DNA of 64,000 nt from Campylobacter sp. GTDB taxonomy: Bacteria; Campylobacterota; Campylobacteria; Campylobacterales; Campylobacteraceae. The stretch's first letter is position 1. Each line of letters begins with the position of its first letter. The notes below the pieces were generated by a model. It was not told where the DNA came from. It did no database searches and was given only the letters and a program-made list of their open reading frames with translations. Both the position numbers and the translations under genes were made by a program. The stretch is from positions 186,001 through 250,000 of the forward strand of contig NZ_JAHZBQ010000002.1 of NCBI RefSeq assembly GCF_019423325.1, read 5' to 3'. Positions 26,065 through 35,112 of this stretch are shown in pieces.

Positions 26065-26781
26065 TTGAACCAACTTTTGCAAACCTTTATACCGACCGCG
26101 CACCTTATTAAAAATACGATCGGCGATTGCGAAGTAGTCATCCACGATATGAGCACGCCGCAAAACTCCGTCGTTTTCGTCCTCGGCGACGTAACGGGTA
26201 GGAGGATCGGTCAAAGCTTCGATCATCTGGTAAAGGACGTGTTGCTAAGCAAAAATTTTGAAAACGACTGCACCGCAAACTACTACTTTACCGCGCAAAA
26301 CGGCAAGCTCATACGCTCCTCGACTTCTTTGATCCGCGCCGTAAACGGCAAAGTAGTAGGCGCACTGTGTGTAAATATAGATACCTCAAGCGCCATGGCG
26401 GCATACAAAGTAATAAAAAATCTGCTGCCGAATGCAAAGCTCGATAGCAAGGAGTTGCAGGGCGCAAATTTTACCGACGGAGGCTGCAATAGCGCGGCAT
26501 TAGATGAAGCGAGCTCAAATGACAGCGTAAATTTAGAAGCAAAAAACTCTAACGATTTGCAGCAAAATATCCTTGATATCGTCCAGGACCTTATCGCATC
26601 GGCTACGCACGATCTGGATGTGGAGGGGATGAAGAAAGAGGATCGAAAGCGCATCGTAAAATTCCTCGCGCAAAAAGGAATTTTTGAGGTAAAGGGTGCG
26701 GTGGAGCTCGTCGCAAAGGCGCTTAGGACGCAGAAAGTCACGATTTACTCGTATATGGATGAGGTAAAGAAGGAGGGCTAA
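26065..26781 (+). CDS. YheO/DauR-type transcriptional regulator (PAS-like plus HTH_22)
   Basis: 238 aa from TTG 26065, which has a perfect AAGGAG six bases upstream; the ATG at 26044 has no ribosome site and adds seven residues. The N-terminal YheO PAS-like domain (PTAHLIKNTIGDCEVVIHDMS...SSTSLIRAVNGKVVGALCVNID) is followed by a low-complexity insert (about 122-165) and a C-terminal HTH (IVKFLAQKGIFEVKGAVELVAKAL...KVTIYSYMDEV). DauR regulates D-arginine catabolism in Pseudomonas. Here it diverges from ridA-PLP enzyme and is likely its regulator. Confidence 0.88.
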   Translation: MNQLLQTFIPTAHLIKNTIGDCEVVIHDMSTPQNSVVFVLGDVTGRRIGQSFDHLVKDVLLSKNFENDCTANYYFTAQNGKLIRSSTSLIRAVNGKVVGALCVNIDTSSAMAAYKVIKNLLPNAKLDSKELQGANFTDGGCNSAALDEASSNDSVNLEAKNSNDLQQNILDIVQDLIASATHDLDVEGMKKEDRKRIVKFLAQKGIFEVKGAVELVAKALRTQKVTIYSYMDEVKKEG

Positions 26782-26952
26782 CCGCGGCGTATAAATTTGA
26801 TCTCAAATTTCATAAGCGTTGCGCGCCTTTTTATCAGCGTAGCCATTGGGGTGGCGCAAATTTTAATCTAAATTTGATGAATCGATCAAAAGTGGGATGC
26901 GCCAATTCCTAGTTCATGCGGCTTGTAGTGCAATAAAAGCAAAACTCATCTG

Positions 26953-28992
26953 TTACTCGAACTCGTAACCCTTTGTATTCTTTAATTTCTCGTCATAATC
27001 AACTCCGTTAGCAATTCGCTTGCGTGAAGTATTAAAATCCGCTCGTATCGGGCTTTTGTGCTCGTCAAACTCAAGCGGCGCGACACCGATGATATCTGCT
27101 AGCAGATGCGCTAAATCATCGCTCATAAAAGGCTTATCTTTCGCCGCAGCCAGCCTCTGCCATAGCTTAGCGTGATCGCTCAAAAACTCACGCGAGCCTA
27201 TGAAAATTAGCGGAATTTCGTAAGTAAAGCGGCTCTCCATGCCGTGCCCGAGGCGCCCGTTTTCGTATAAATTTTCGCCGTGATCGCTAAGATAGACGAT
27301 GAGGCTGTCATCACCCGAAAAAATTTTAAAAATTTCATTTATGACAAAATCGTTGTAAAGCACGCTGTTATCATAATATGCGACGACATCTTTCTGCTTG
27401 GAAGTAAGTTTTGCCTTTACGTCTGCCGCGCTAAACTTGCCAAATCCCTCGGGATAGCGCAGGCTATAATCCATATGGCTGCCGATGAGATGGATCACGT
27501 AGAAATTTCGCTCGCTCTGCCCCACTTTCGCCTGATTTATGAGCGGAAGCAGCACTCCGTCAGGCTTGATGCGAACGGTTTCGTAAAGATTGCTCTTTGA
27601 GAGGAAGGATTCCGCGTCCGCGCGATCGGCAGCGCTTTTAGCACTTAACGCATGTGCGCCGAAAGCCTCTTGATTGCTGATCCAAAAGGTGCGATAGCCA
27701 CTTAGCTTAAACATATCGATGATGCTAAGGTTGCGAAACCACGCCCTTTTGCGCTCGCTTTCGTAATCGCTGAAATTTAAAAGCCGCATCAGCACCTGAT
27801 TAGTCGTGCCGTAAGGCGAGATTGTATCGCTAAATTTTATCAAATTACCGCTCGCTTCGAGACCCTCCAAAAGTGGCGTATTTTCAACGCCGTAGCCGTA
27901 GAGCGACATATGCCCGCGCTGCAAGCTCTCGCCGATTATTAGGACGATATTTTTGACACGAGACTTTTGCAAGGCGGGGTTTGTAGCGGTCTCAGGATTT
28001 TTAGAATTTGAAATCGCGCTTGGGCTTTGCAGCGTAGAATTTAAAGTCTCGCTCCAGCTCTGCAGCTCAGCGCCCGAAGCGGAAGTAGAATTTAAATTTG
28101 CGCCGGAATCTTGCGCCTGGACGCTTGATGCGGGCACGGAATTTTCAGACGCAGAATCCAAGGCGGCGCCTTGCGGATCTGAATTTGCGCCGCCTTTTAA
28201 AACAGCCTCGTTCGCGCGCTTGGCCTCGTCATATCCGAGCTGCACTTCGCGCATATCGGTGATGAAATTTTTATCGCTAAGATAGTCTTTTATCGTAAAG
28301 GCAAACTCCAGCGGAACGTATTGTGATAGCTTGGTTATATAGCCCTGTTTGCTTTGGAAAGCTTTAGTGGCAATATCCACGCAAAAGATTGTTCCGTAAA
28401 TGAGATAAATCGCCGCTAACAGCAATCTTAGGCGGCTATGCGTTTGCTTCTCATCTCTCTGCCCTGCTCTTAGCGCCGCAAAGATGCAGCCAAGTAGCAC
28501 CGCTAGATATAAAATCGTTGCGGGGTTAAGAAACTGCGAAACAAACTCGCGCGTCTCTGCTGCATCGGTATGCACAAGCGCGTCGATCGCCACGACGTTG
28601 AAGCTTGAGTCGAAATTTACGATCAAAAATAAAGCCACACTCGCAATTAGCGCAATTAGCGCTAGCAACACGAACGAAACGAGCTTAAAAAATCGGCCGC
28701 CAAGCAGATAGCAGAGGTGAAAGATGAGCAAATTTATGATGAGCACCGCAGAAAAGCCTTTAAATACATGCGAAAAATGATACCCATTGATCTGATAATG
28801 TATCTTAGCCCAGCACGCAAGCAAGCATAGCGCCGTGCTAAGCCAAAACACTCTCCATATGGGACGCTCGCGAAGCGCGGCAAAAAAGCCGCGGTCGATT
28901 TTTATAAGCAAGCACGCTATAAGCCTACCCGCTTTCGTCCGCGCCATAATCCCGCCTATATTTGCTAGCGCTACATAAAATTTTTCTCTCAT
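26953..28992 (-). CDS. Phosphoethanolamine-transferase-like membrane sulfatase (EptA/CptA type)
   Basis: 679 aa from ATG 28992, preceded by AAGGA; an upstream in-frame start at 29049 is less likely. About five hydrophobic segments form an N-terminal membrane domain. A Ser/Asn/Ala-rich linker at about 269-342 precedes the periplasmic catalytic domain with IIGESLQRGHMSLYGY; Ser356 takes the nucleophile place where EptA has Thr, as in CptA/YhbX relatives. LSDHGENLYENGRLGHG carries metal ligands. It should add phosphoethanolamine to lipid A, core sugar or a protein. Acceptor unknown. Confidence 0.88.
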   Translation of the reverse strand: MREKFYVALANIGGIMARTKAGRLIACLLIKIDRGFFAALRERPIWRVFWLSTALCLLACWAKIHYQINGYHFSHVFKGFSAVLIINLLIFHLCYLLGGRFFKLVSFVLLALIALIASVALFLIVNFDSSFNVVAIDALVHTDAAETREFVSQFLNPATILYLAVLLGCIFAALRAGQRDEKQTHSRLRLLLAAIYLIYGTIFCVDIATKAFQSKQGYITKLSQYVPLEFAFTIKDYLSDKNFITDMREVQLGYDEAKRANEAVLKGGANSDPQGAALDSASENSVPASSVQAQDSGANLNSTSASGAELQSWSETLNSTLQSPSAISNSKNPETATNPALQKSRVKNIVLIIGESLQRGHMSLYGYGVENTPLLEGLEASGNLIKFSDTISPYGTTNQVLMRLLNFSDYESERKRAWFRNLSIIDMFKLSGYRTFWISNQEAFGAHALSAKSAADRADAESFLSKSNLYETVRIKPDGVLLPLINQAKVGQSERNFYVIHLIGSHMDYSLRYPEGFGKFSAADVKAKLTSKQKDVVAYYDNSVLYNDFVINEIFKIFSGDDSLIVYLSDHGENLYENGRLGHGMESRFTYEIPLIFIGSREFLSDHAKLWQRLAAAKDKPFMSDDLAHLLADIIGVAPLEFDEHKSPIRADFNTSRKRIANGVDYDEKLKNTKGYEFE

Positions 28993-29490
28993 TTCATCTT
29001 CCTTAGCTTTACAAAGACACGATGACGCGCACTCTGCGTAGCGCGACATATTTTCGCTTTAAAATCAAGGCGCAATCTTAGCCGCTTAAAGCTTTGAGCT
29101 CGCTTACTTGCATCCTTTTTACGCTTTAAATTTTACAGCCAAATTTTAAAGATACGGAGAGTTTGGAATTGGACGACGGAATTTTAAGGCTAAATTTTAA
29201 TTGAAAGCGGATCCATGAGCGAAACTACAAAACGAGGCTTTAAAAAACAGAAAGTATGAGTTAAAATCTCGGCTTTTAAAATTTTACGGCTAGACCACAA
29301 ACCGTCGCAATAGATTTTAAAATTTCTAGTGCGATAGGTTTCCTTTGGATAAAATTTATGCATGAAGTGGCTGAGGTAAAATTCCAAGACGCGAGCGATG
29401 TAAAATTGTCGAAATCTAATCGTGGGCAAAATTTCGCACCGATAAAGCGAAAAAATTTTAACTAGCCCAAATCGCCTTTTGGGCAAAATT
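28993..29490. other. Intergenic beyond map
   Basis: About 500 bases. The ORF at 29190-29486 (minus strand) is not preceded by a ribosome site and shows no motif. On the standard gene order infA would follow map here; instead there is only AT-rich spacer. Confidence 0.5.
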
Positions 29491-30249
29491 CTACGCGACG
29501 CTTAGGACTTCTACCTTACCGTCGAAAACCGCCATGCAGTGCTCATAGTGGCTAGTGCGAAGCCCATCCTTGCTTCTCGTACTCCATTTATCCTCGGCGA
29601 TGACGGGAGTGCCATCCTTTTGGCAGATCATCGGCTCAATGCAAAAAACCATGCCGTTTTTGATTTTGGGGCCCGATTTTGGATTGTTACCTTCTAGATA
29701 GTTTGGGATCTCAGGCTCTTCGTGCGGGTGCTTGCCGATGCCGTGACCGCAGAAGCCGTATAGCGGTACGAAGCCGCGCGCGCGGATAAATTTCTCGATC
29801 TCGAAGCTTAGCTCTTTGAAGTGCATCCCTACCCTGATCGTTTTGATGGCAAACTCCAGCGTATCCTTGCTGCATGCGATGAGCTCCTCGTCGGCTTTTG
29901 AAATTTTACCGACAGGCAGGGTGCGTGCGCTGTCGCCGAAATATCCGTTTAGCTTCGAGCCCAAATCGACGCCTAAGATATCGCCCTCTTGCAAGATCGT
30001 CTCATCGGGGATGCCGTGGATGATGACTTCGTTTAGCGAGAGGCAGGCGGCGTTTGGAAAGCCGTATAGCCCTTTAAAAGCGGGATACGCGCCCTTGGAG
30101 GTGATGAAGTCGTCGATCTTCTTATCGACTTCGAGCAGGCTAAGACCCGGCTTTATGAAAGAAGCTGCATAATCAAGGGCCTGCGCGACGATCCTATTCG
30201 CTGCACGCAGCCCTTCTAAATCTTTTTTTGTTTTAAGCAAAATTGCCAT
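29491..30249 (-). CDS. map: Methionine aminopeptidase, type I
   Basis: 252 aa. It removes the initiator Met from new proteins. Metal ligands lie in GVDLGSKLNGYFGDSART (two Asp), GHGIGKHPHEEPEIPN (His), FCIEPM (Glu) and HYEHCMAVF (Glu). It follows secY by two bases and ends the S10-spc transcript. In many bacteria infA is next, but here infA begins another operon about 20 kb away on the opposite strand. Confidence 0.97.
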   Translation of the reverse strand: MAILLKTKKDLEGLRAANRIVAQALDYAASFIKPGLSLLEVDKKIDDFITSKGAYPAFKGLYGFPNAACLSLNEVIIHGIPDETILQEGDILGVDLGSKLNGYFGDSARTLPVGKISKADEELIACSKDTLEFAIKTIRVGMHFKELSFEIEKFIRARGFVPLYGFCGHGIGKHPHEEPEIPNYLEGNNPKSGPKIKNGMVFCIEPMICQKDGTPVIAEDKWSTRSKDGLRTSHYEHCMAVFDGKVEVLSVA

Positions 30250-30251
30250 TT

Positions 30252-31517
30252 TTATAGCCCGACCGCGCTTAGGGTCTGATATTTATTCATATAGATCTGC
30301 GCTTCGATGCGCCTCATCGTATCGAGTGCGACGGAGACGACGATCAGCACGCTGGTGCCGCCGAAATAAAACGGCACGCCCATAAATTTAACGAGCAGCC
30401 ACGGGATGACGGTTACTAGCCCGAGATAGATCGAACCCCAAAACGTAAGACGGCTGGCGACTTCGTTTAAAAAGCTCGCCGTTCCCTCGCCCGGACGAAT
30501 GCCCGGGATAAATCCGCCCTGCTTCTTTAAATTTTCACTAATGTCCTTGGAATTAAAAGCAATTGACGCATAAAAATACGCAAAAAATATAACCAACACA
30601 AAGGTCAAAAAGTTAAAGAAGTAGTTGCTAGGGCTTAGGAAATCGTGGATCTTTTGGATGATCGGATTGGTGCTTGCCTGCAAAATAGTGGTCGGAAACA
30701 TCAAAATCGCGCTTGCAAAAATAGGCGGAATGACGCCGCTTAAATTTAGCTTGATCGGCACATAGTTCATAATGCGCTTATTTTGATTTGCCATCAATAC
30801 CTTGCGCGAAAACGATACCGGAATTCTACGTTCGCCTAGCTCCACATATAAAATTGCCCCGATAGTAGCCAGGATAATTAGCATGATTGCGATTAGCTTT
30901 AAAACGTTCATTTCGCCGGTATTTACTAAATTTACAGTACTTCCGATCGCTCTAGGGATGGCACTTACGATACCTGCAAAGATAATAAGGCTGGTGCCGT
31001 TACCGACGCCGCGCTGCGTGATCTGCTCTCCGATCCACATCAAAAGCATGGTGCCTGCCAGCATCGAAATGCACGAGATAAAAACAAACTCGTTGGTATT
31101 CTCTGCCATTATCGCAGGCGCTCCGGTCTGTCCGTGGATGCCCTGCAAGCCGATGCTAACACCGATGGATTGAACCATAGCGATTGCGATTGTAGCATAT
31201 CGGATGATCTGCATATATTTCTGCATACCGTCGCGCTCTTTTTTGAGTTTGCCTAAATTTGGAAAGGTTGCGGCAAGCAGCTCCATAATGATCGAAGCGG
31301 TAATATAAGGCATAATGCCTAGCGAGATAACGCTGAATCGCTCCGCCGCGTTACCGCTAAACATATTAAACATTCCAAAAGCGTTGTTGCTATTGTTTTG
31401 AAAAAATTGCTTTATAACCTCAACGTCCACTCCCGGAACCGGCACGTAAGCTAGCAACCTATAGGCAAAAAGAAAGCCCAAAGTAATGAGAATTTTGTTG
31501 CGTAGCGATTTATTCAT
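30252..31517 (-). CDS. secY: Preprotein translocase subunit SecY
   Basis: 421 aa with ten hydrophobic segments. It forms the protein-conducting channel with SecE and SecG. MNKSLRNKILITLGFLFAYRLLAYVPVPGVDVEV at the start, GIMPYITASIIMELL and GVGNGTSLIIFAGIVS are SecY signatures. Its start codon shares one base with the rplO stop, implying coupling. Confidence 0.98.
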   Translation of the reverse strand: MNKSLRNKILITLGFLFAYRLLAYVPVPGVDVEVIKQFFQNNSNNAFGMFNMFSGNAAERFSVISLGIMPYITASIIMELLAATFPNLGKLKKERDGMQKYMQIIRYATIAIAMVQSIGVSIGLQGIHGQTGAPAIMAENTNEFVFISCISMLAGTMLLMWIGEQITQRGVGNGTSLIIFAGIVSAIPRAIGSTVNLVNTGEMNVLKLIAIMLIILATIGAILYVELGERRIPVSFSRKVLMANQNKRIMNYVPIKLNLSGVIPPIFASAILMFPTTILQASTNPIIQKIHDFLSPSNYFFNFLTFVLVIFFAYFYASIAFNSKDISENLKKQGGFIPGIRPGEGTASFLNEVASRLTFWGSIYLGLVTVIPWLLVKFMGVPFYFGGTSVLIVVSVALDTMRRIEAQIYMNKYQTLSAVGL

Positions 31518-31918
31518 TATTTTTGTCCGCTAGACTTTACGTTCTCGTCTTTGATCTTGCTAGCGAGCGCTTTTGCGCCTACGCCGATCAGCTTGATCTT
31601 TTTAACGGAATTTGAAATTTTATGAACGGATTTGATGCTTTCGATCGTGATCTCGCTAAGATCTTTTATAGCTTCGATTTTATCGACATTGATCACGTAA
31701 GGCTTTTCAAATTTAGAAGTAAAACCTACCTTCGGAAGCCTTCGTTGAATCGGCTGCTGACCACCTTCGAAGCCTCTTTTTTCGTGAGAGCCAGTACGCG
31801 CGGTCTGACCCTTGCCGCCGCGGCCCGCAGTTTTACCTAGGCCACTTCCTTGACCGCGACCTAAGCGCTTAGTAGCGTGAGTCGAGCCTGGGGCTTTTTT
31901 AAGATTTTCTAATCCCAT
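31517..31918 (-). CDS. rplO: 50S ribosomal protein L15
   Basis: 133 aa; MGLENLKKAPGSTHATKRLGRG with the Gly-rich RGQGSGLGKTAGRGGKGQTAR segment typical of L15, and GFEGGQQPIQRRLPKVGF. The last base overlaps the start of secY, and rpsE is 12 bases upstream. Confidence 0.97.
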   Translation of the reverse strand: MGLENLKKAPGSTHATKRLGRGQGSGLGKTAGRGGKGQTARTGSHEKRGFEGGQQPIQRRLPKVGFTSKFEKPYVINVDKIEAIKDLSEITIESIKSVHKISNSVKKIKLIGVGAKALASKIKDENVKSSGQK

Positions 31919-31930
31919 CTTTTATCCTTG

Positions 31931-32380
31931 TTAGTGTTTTAACATACTAAGAGCTTTCATCGTAGCTCTTACGACATTTGAGGAGTTGTTTGAACCTAGC
32001 GATTTGGTGAGGATATCTTTAACACCCGCAAGCTCTAAAACCGGGCGCACGGAGCCGCCCGCGATAACACCGGTACCTTCGCTCGCCGGCTTAAGTAAAA
32101 TTTTGCTCGCATTGTATTTAACTTCAATATCGTGAGTGATAGTAGAGCCGTTTAAATTTACCTTGATAATATTTTTAAACGCATCGTCTACCGCTTTTTT
32201 GATCGCATCTGGAACCTCTTTGGACTTACCAAAGCCAAAGCCTACCAAGCCATTTCTATTACCTACTACGATAAGAGCCGTAAACCTAAACCTTCTACCG
32301 CCTTTAACGACCTTCGTAACCCTACCGATATTGACGATTACCTCTTCGAATTCTTCTCTATTATACTTTTCCACAATCAT
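31931..32380 (-). CDS. rpsE: 30S ribosomal protein S5
   Basis: 149 aa; S5 double-stranded RNA-binding domain (VNIGRVTKVVKGGRRFRFTALIVVG) and the C-terminal GTGVIAGGSVRPVLELAGVKDILTKSLGS. Located at the 30S mRNA entry. No rpmD (L30) gene lies between it and rplO, as is usual in Campylobacterota. Confidence 0.97.
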   Translation of the reverse strand: MIVEKYNREEFEEVIVNIGRVTKVVKGGRRFRFTALIVVGNRNGLVGFGFGKSKEVPDAIKKAVDDAFKNIIKVNLNGSTITHDIEVKYNASKILLKPASEGTGVIAGGSVRPVLELAGVKDILTKSLGSNNSSNVVRATMKALSMLKH

Positions 32381-32389
32381 TCCTTTGGG

Positions 32390-32746
32390 TTATAGTTTGA
32401 TGCCGTTTTGGCGTAGCGACTCGGCAAAGCTTGCGATTACGCCGTGATACAAATAGCCATTGCGATCGAAAAGCGCCTCGGAGATACCTTTATCCTTTAG
32501 CTTGGAAGCTAAATCTTTAGCTAAGCTAGCCGCGCCCTCTTTGTTTGCCTTTAAATTTAAAACCTTACCGCTGCTGGCGCACAAAGTCGCGCTCGCCGCG
32601 TCGTCGATAGCCTGAGCGTAGACCGTCCTATTGGATTTGAAAATAGAAATTCTAGGGCAAGATGCGACGCCTGAAATTTTAGCGCGAATTCTTCTTTTTC
32701 TCTTGATTCGTAAAGAGATCTTTCTTTTTAATACGTTCTGTGTCAT
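32390..32746 (-). CDS. rplR: 50S ribosomal protein L18
   Basis: 118 aa; basic N-terminus MTQNVLKRKISLRIKRKRRIR, then PRISIFKSNRTVYAQAIDD and C-terminal DRNGYLYHGVIASFAESLRQNG. It binds 5S rRNA together with L5. Confidence 0.97.
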   Translation of the reverse strand: MTQNVLKRKISLRIKRKRRIRAKISGVASCPRISIFKSNRTVYAQAIDDAASATLCASSGKVLNLKANKEGAASLAKDLASKLKDKGISEALFDRNGYLYHGVIASFAESLRQNGIKL

Positions 32747-32756
32747 TTCTCAACCC

Positions 32757-33293
32757 TTATTTCTTAGCTGTTTTTCCGGCTTTGCGGATGATATGCTCTT
32801 CAAGATACTTGATGCCTTTACCCTTATACGGCTCAGGCGGTCTGAATCCTCTGATCTCGGCTGCTACTTGACCTACTTGCTGCTTGTCGTCACCTTTGAT
32901 GGTTACGACGTTTTTATCTACGGAAATTTCGATTCCTTTTGGAGATTCAAAATTTATCGGATGCGAAAAGCCCAAATTTAGCTCAAGTACCTTGCCCTTC
33001 ATCGCGGCTCTATAGCCGACGCCGTTGATTTCAAGCTGTTTTGAAAAGCCCTCGGTAAGACCAAGGACGATATTGTTGGCTAAAGCGCGGTATGTTCCCC
33101 AATACGCCCTACTCTGTCTATCCTCACCCTTAGGCGAGAATTCTATCTTTCCGTCTTCGATTTTTACATCGACATGACCTTTTAAATCAAGCTCTTTTTT
33201 GTTATTCGATTTTTTAAATTTTAACGACGAGCCGTCGATTTTGACCTCAACTCCGTTTGGAATAGAGATCGGTTTTTTACCAATTCTTGACAT
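32757..33293 (-). CDS. rplF: 50S ribosomal protein L6
   Basis: 178 aa, two L6 repeats; MSRIGKKPISIPNGVEV start and PEPYKGKGIKYLEEHIIRKAGKT end. Located near the factor-binding site of the 50S subunit. Spacing to rpsH upstream is 77 bases, wider than elsewhere in the operon, but no hairpin stands out. Confidence 0.97.
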   Translation of the reverse strand: MSRIGKKPISIPNGVEVKIDGSSLKFKKSNNKKELDLKGHVDVKIEDGKIEFSPKGEDRQSRAYWGTYRALANNIVLGLTEGFSKQLEINGVGYRAAMKGKVLELNLGFSHPINFESPKGIEISVDKNVVTIKGDDKQQVGQVAAEIRGFRPPEPYKGKGIKYLEEHIIRKAGKTAKK

Positions 33294-33370
33294 AATTTTC
33301 CTTTTTATTTGTCTAGGGTATGTCTACTTTTACGAATGGATACCACAATGCCATAAAAAGTAGAAACTTC

Positions 33371-33766
33371 TTACCAGATCGTGCAAAGCACTTCGCCGCC
33401 GACGCCCGCTTTGTGCGCGTCGATACCGCTCATAACGCCTTTACTTGTGCTAACGACGACGGTTCCGTAGCCGTTTTTGAAGCGCTTGATCTCGTCTTTG
33501 CCTTGATATACACGGCGGCCCGGAGTCGAAATTCTTTTAACTTCGTTTATCACGCTCCTGCCCTTTTCGTCGTATTTAAGCACTACGTTGATGATCTTTT
33601 TATTGTTTTCCTCTACTACGTTGTAGCTCTCGATATAGCCCTTCTCGGCTAAAATTTTAAGCATAGCCTCAACGACGTTTGAGTGAAAAAGTTTAGTCGT
33701 ATCTAGCCTTCGCATTGCAGCATTTCTGATGCGAGTTAGTCCATCTGAAATAAGATCGTTAATCAT
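33371..33766 (-). CDS. rpsH: 30S ribosomal protein S8
   Basis: 131 aa; MINDLISDGLTRIRNAAMRR start and C-terminal GRRVYQGKDEIKRFKNGYGTVVVSTSKGVMSG. Primary 16S central-domain binder; in E. coli S8 represses the spc mRNA near rplE. Whether a target exists here cannot be told by eye. Confidence 0.97.
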   Translation of the reverse strand: MINDLISDGLTRIRNAAMRRLDTTKLFHSNVVEAMLKILAEKGYIESYNVVEENNKKIINVVLKYDEKGRSVINEVKRISTPGRRVYQGKDEIKRFKNGYGTVVVSTSKGVMSGIDAHKAGVGGEVLCTIW

Positions 33767-33775
33767 CTCTTCTCC

Positions 33776-33961
33776 TTACCAGCTTGCTTTTTTTAGACCT
33801 GGGATCAAGCCCTCGTTTGCCATCTTGCGAAGGCAAACGCGACAAATTCCAAAATCCTTATAAACGGAGTGCGGACGACCGCAAATTTGACATCTGGTAT
33901 ATGCGCGAGTGCTAAATTTAGCGGGGCGTTTCGCCTTGGCTACCATTGATTTTTTTGCCAT
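33776..33961 (-). CDS. rpsN: 30S ribosomal protein S14, zinc-binding type (S14Z)
   Basis: 61 aa from ATG 33961 (MAKKSMVAKAKRPAKF); six further upstream codons without homology are not part of it. Cys24, Cys27, Cys40 and Cys43 form the zinc knuckle of the short S14 class. It sits in the 30S head. rplE ends two bases upstream. Confidence 0.97.
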   Translation of the reverse strand: MAKKSMVAKAKRPAKFSTRAYTRCQICGRPHSVYKDFGICRVCLRKMANEGLIPGLKKASW

Positions 33962-33962
33962 A

Positions 33963-34508
33963 TCATTTTCCTTTTGCAAAAGGCATGCCGAATAACTCTA
34001 GCAATTTAAATGCCTCTTTATCGTTATTTGTAGTCGTTACGACGGTTATATTCATACCGTGAGTTCTTAAAATTTGATCGTATTCGACCTCTGGGAACAT
34101 CAGCTGCTCTTGCAAGCCGAAGTTATAATTGCCGCGTCCGTCAAAGCCCGTTCTAGGTAGTCCTCGGAAATCCTTAACTCTAGGAAGCGCGATAGAGATC
34201 AGTTTGTCTAGGAAGGCAAACATCTGCTCTTTTCGTAATGTAACCATTATGCCTACCGGGAAACCTTCGCGCACTTTAAAGCCGGCAACCGATTTTTTTG
34301 CATTGACGATAAGCGCTTTTTGGCCTGCGATCAGCGAGATAGTATCGGCCATATTTTGAAGCACCTTTTGATCTTTGCTCGATTCGCCTGTTCCTACGCT
34401 GATAACGATCTTTTCAAGCGCCGGGATAAGCATAGGATTTTTTATATCAAATTCTTTCTGCAAAGCAGCTCTGATGGAATTAGCGTATTTATCTTTTAGT
34501 CTGCTCAT
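33963..34508 (-). CDS. rplE: 50S ribosomal protein L5
   Basis: 181 aa from ATG 34508 (MSRLKDKYANSIRAALQKEF); TTG 34514 is less likely because GAGGG is better placed for the ATG. It carries VRKEGFPVG-like and GLPRTGFDGRGNYNFGLQEQLMFPE segments. L5 binds 5S rRNA and bridges to S13. Its start is two bases below the rplX stop. Confidence 0.97.
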   Translation of the reverse strand: MSRLKDKYANSIRAALQKEFDIKNPMLIPALEKIVISVGTGESSKDQKVLQNMADTISLIAGQKALIVNAKKSVAGFKVREGFPVGIMVTLRKEQMFAFLDKLISIALPRVKDFRGLPRTGFDGRGNYNFGLQEQLMFPEVEYDQILRTHGMNITVVTTTNNDKEAFKLLELFGMPFAKGK

Positions 34509-34510
34509 AA

Positions 34511-34744
34511 TCAACCCTCTACCAACGCAACGTTTGAAATATCCATAGGCATCTCTTTGCTTGTAAAGCCGCCTTGCGGATTTTGCTCGGTTGGTTTGAT
34601 AGCCTTTTTAGCCATTTTACAACCCTCGACGATAACTTGAGCTTTTTTAGGGAACACGGCCTTGACAGTGCCTGTTTTGCCCTTATCGTCACCTGCGATG
34701 ATCTTTACTTGATCGCCCTTTTTAATCTTAAATTTTACTGCCAT
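34511..34744 (-). CDS. rplX: 50S ribosomal protein L24
   Basis: 77 aa, KOW domain: KIKKGDQVKIIAGDDKGKTG and EQNPQGGFTSKEMPMDISNVALV. Shorter than E. coli L24 (about 104 aa), as usual in Campylobacter. It shares one base with rplN. Assembly initiator of the 50S subunit. Confidence 0.97.
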   Translation of the reverse strand: MAVKFKIKKGDQVKIIAGDDKGKTGTVKAVFPKKAQVIVEGCKMAKKAIKPTEQNPQGGFTSKEMPMDISNVALVEG

Positions 34745-35112
34745 TATAAAACCTCCGGAGCCAGCGAAACGATCTTCATAAAACCGCCGTATCTGACCTC
34801 TCTACCGATAGGACCGAAAATACGAGTGCCGATCGGCTCTTTTTTTGAATCCAAAATAACGGCTGCGTTCTCATCGAATCTAATTAGTGAGCCGTTGCCT
34901 CTGTGCAACTCTTTAGTCGTACGAACGACTACGGCTTTTACTACTTGACCGCGCTTAATCTTGCCGTTAGGGAGCGCTTTTTTTACAGAGCAAACGATAA
35001 TATCGCCGATTGTGGCGTATCTTCTTTTGCTGCCGCCCAAAACTTTAATACACATAAGTTCTTTTGCGCCGCTATTATCAGCCACCGCAAGTCTGGTAAA
35101 ACTCTGTATCAT
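34744..35112 (-). CDS. rplN: 50S ribosomal protein L14
   Basis: 122 aa; MIQSFTRLAVADNSGAKELMCI start, IRFDENAAVILDSKKEPIGTRIFGPIGREVR end. Its first base overlaps the rpsQ stop and its last overlaps rplX, so the three are translationally linked. Confidence 0.98.
   Translation of the reverse strand: MIQSFTRLAVADNSGAKELMCIKVLGGSKRRYATIGDIIVCSVKKALPNGKIKRGQVVKAVVVRTTKELHRGNGSLIRFDENAAVILDSKKEPIGTRIFGPIGREVRYGGFMKIVSLAPEVL

Noticed and set aside
29190..29486. 98-aa ORF on the minus strand after map
   Set aside because: No ribosome site or family-like segment; composition follows AT-rich spacer.
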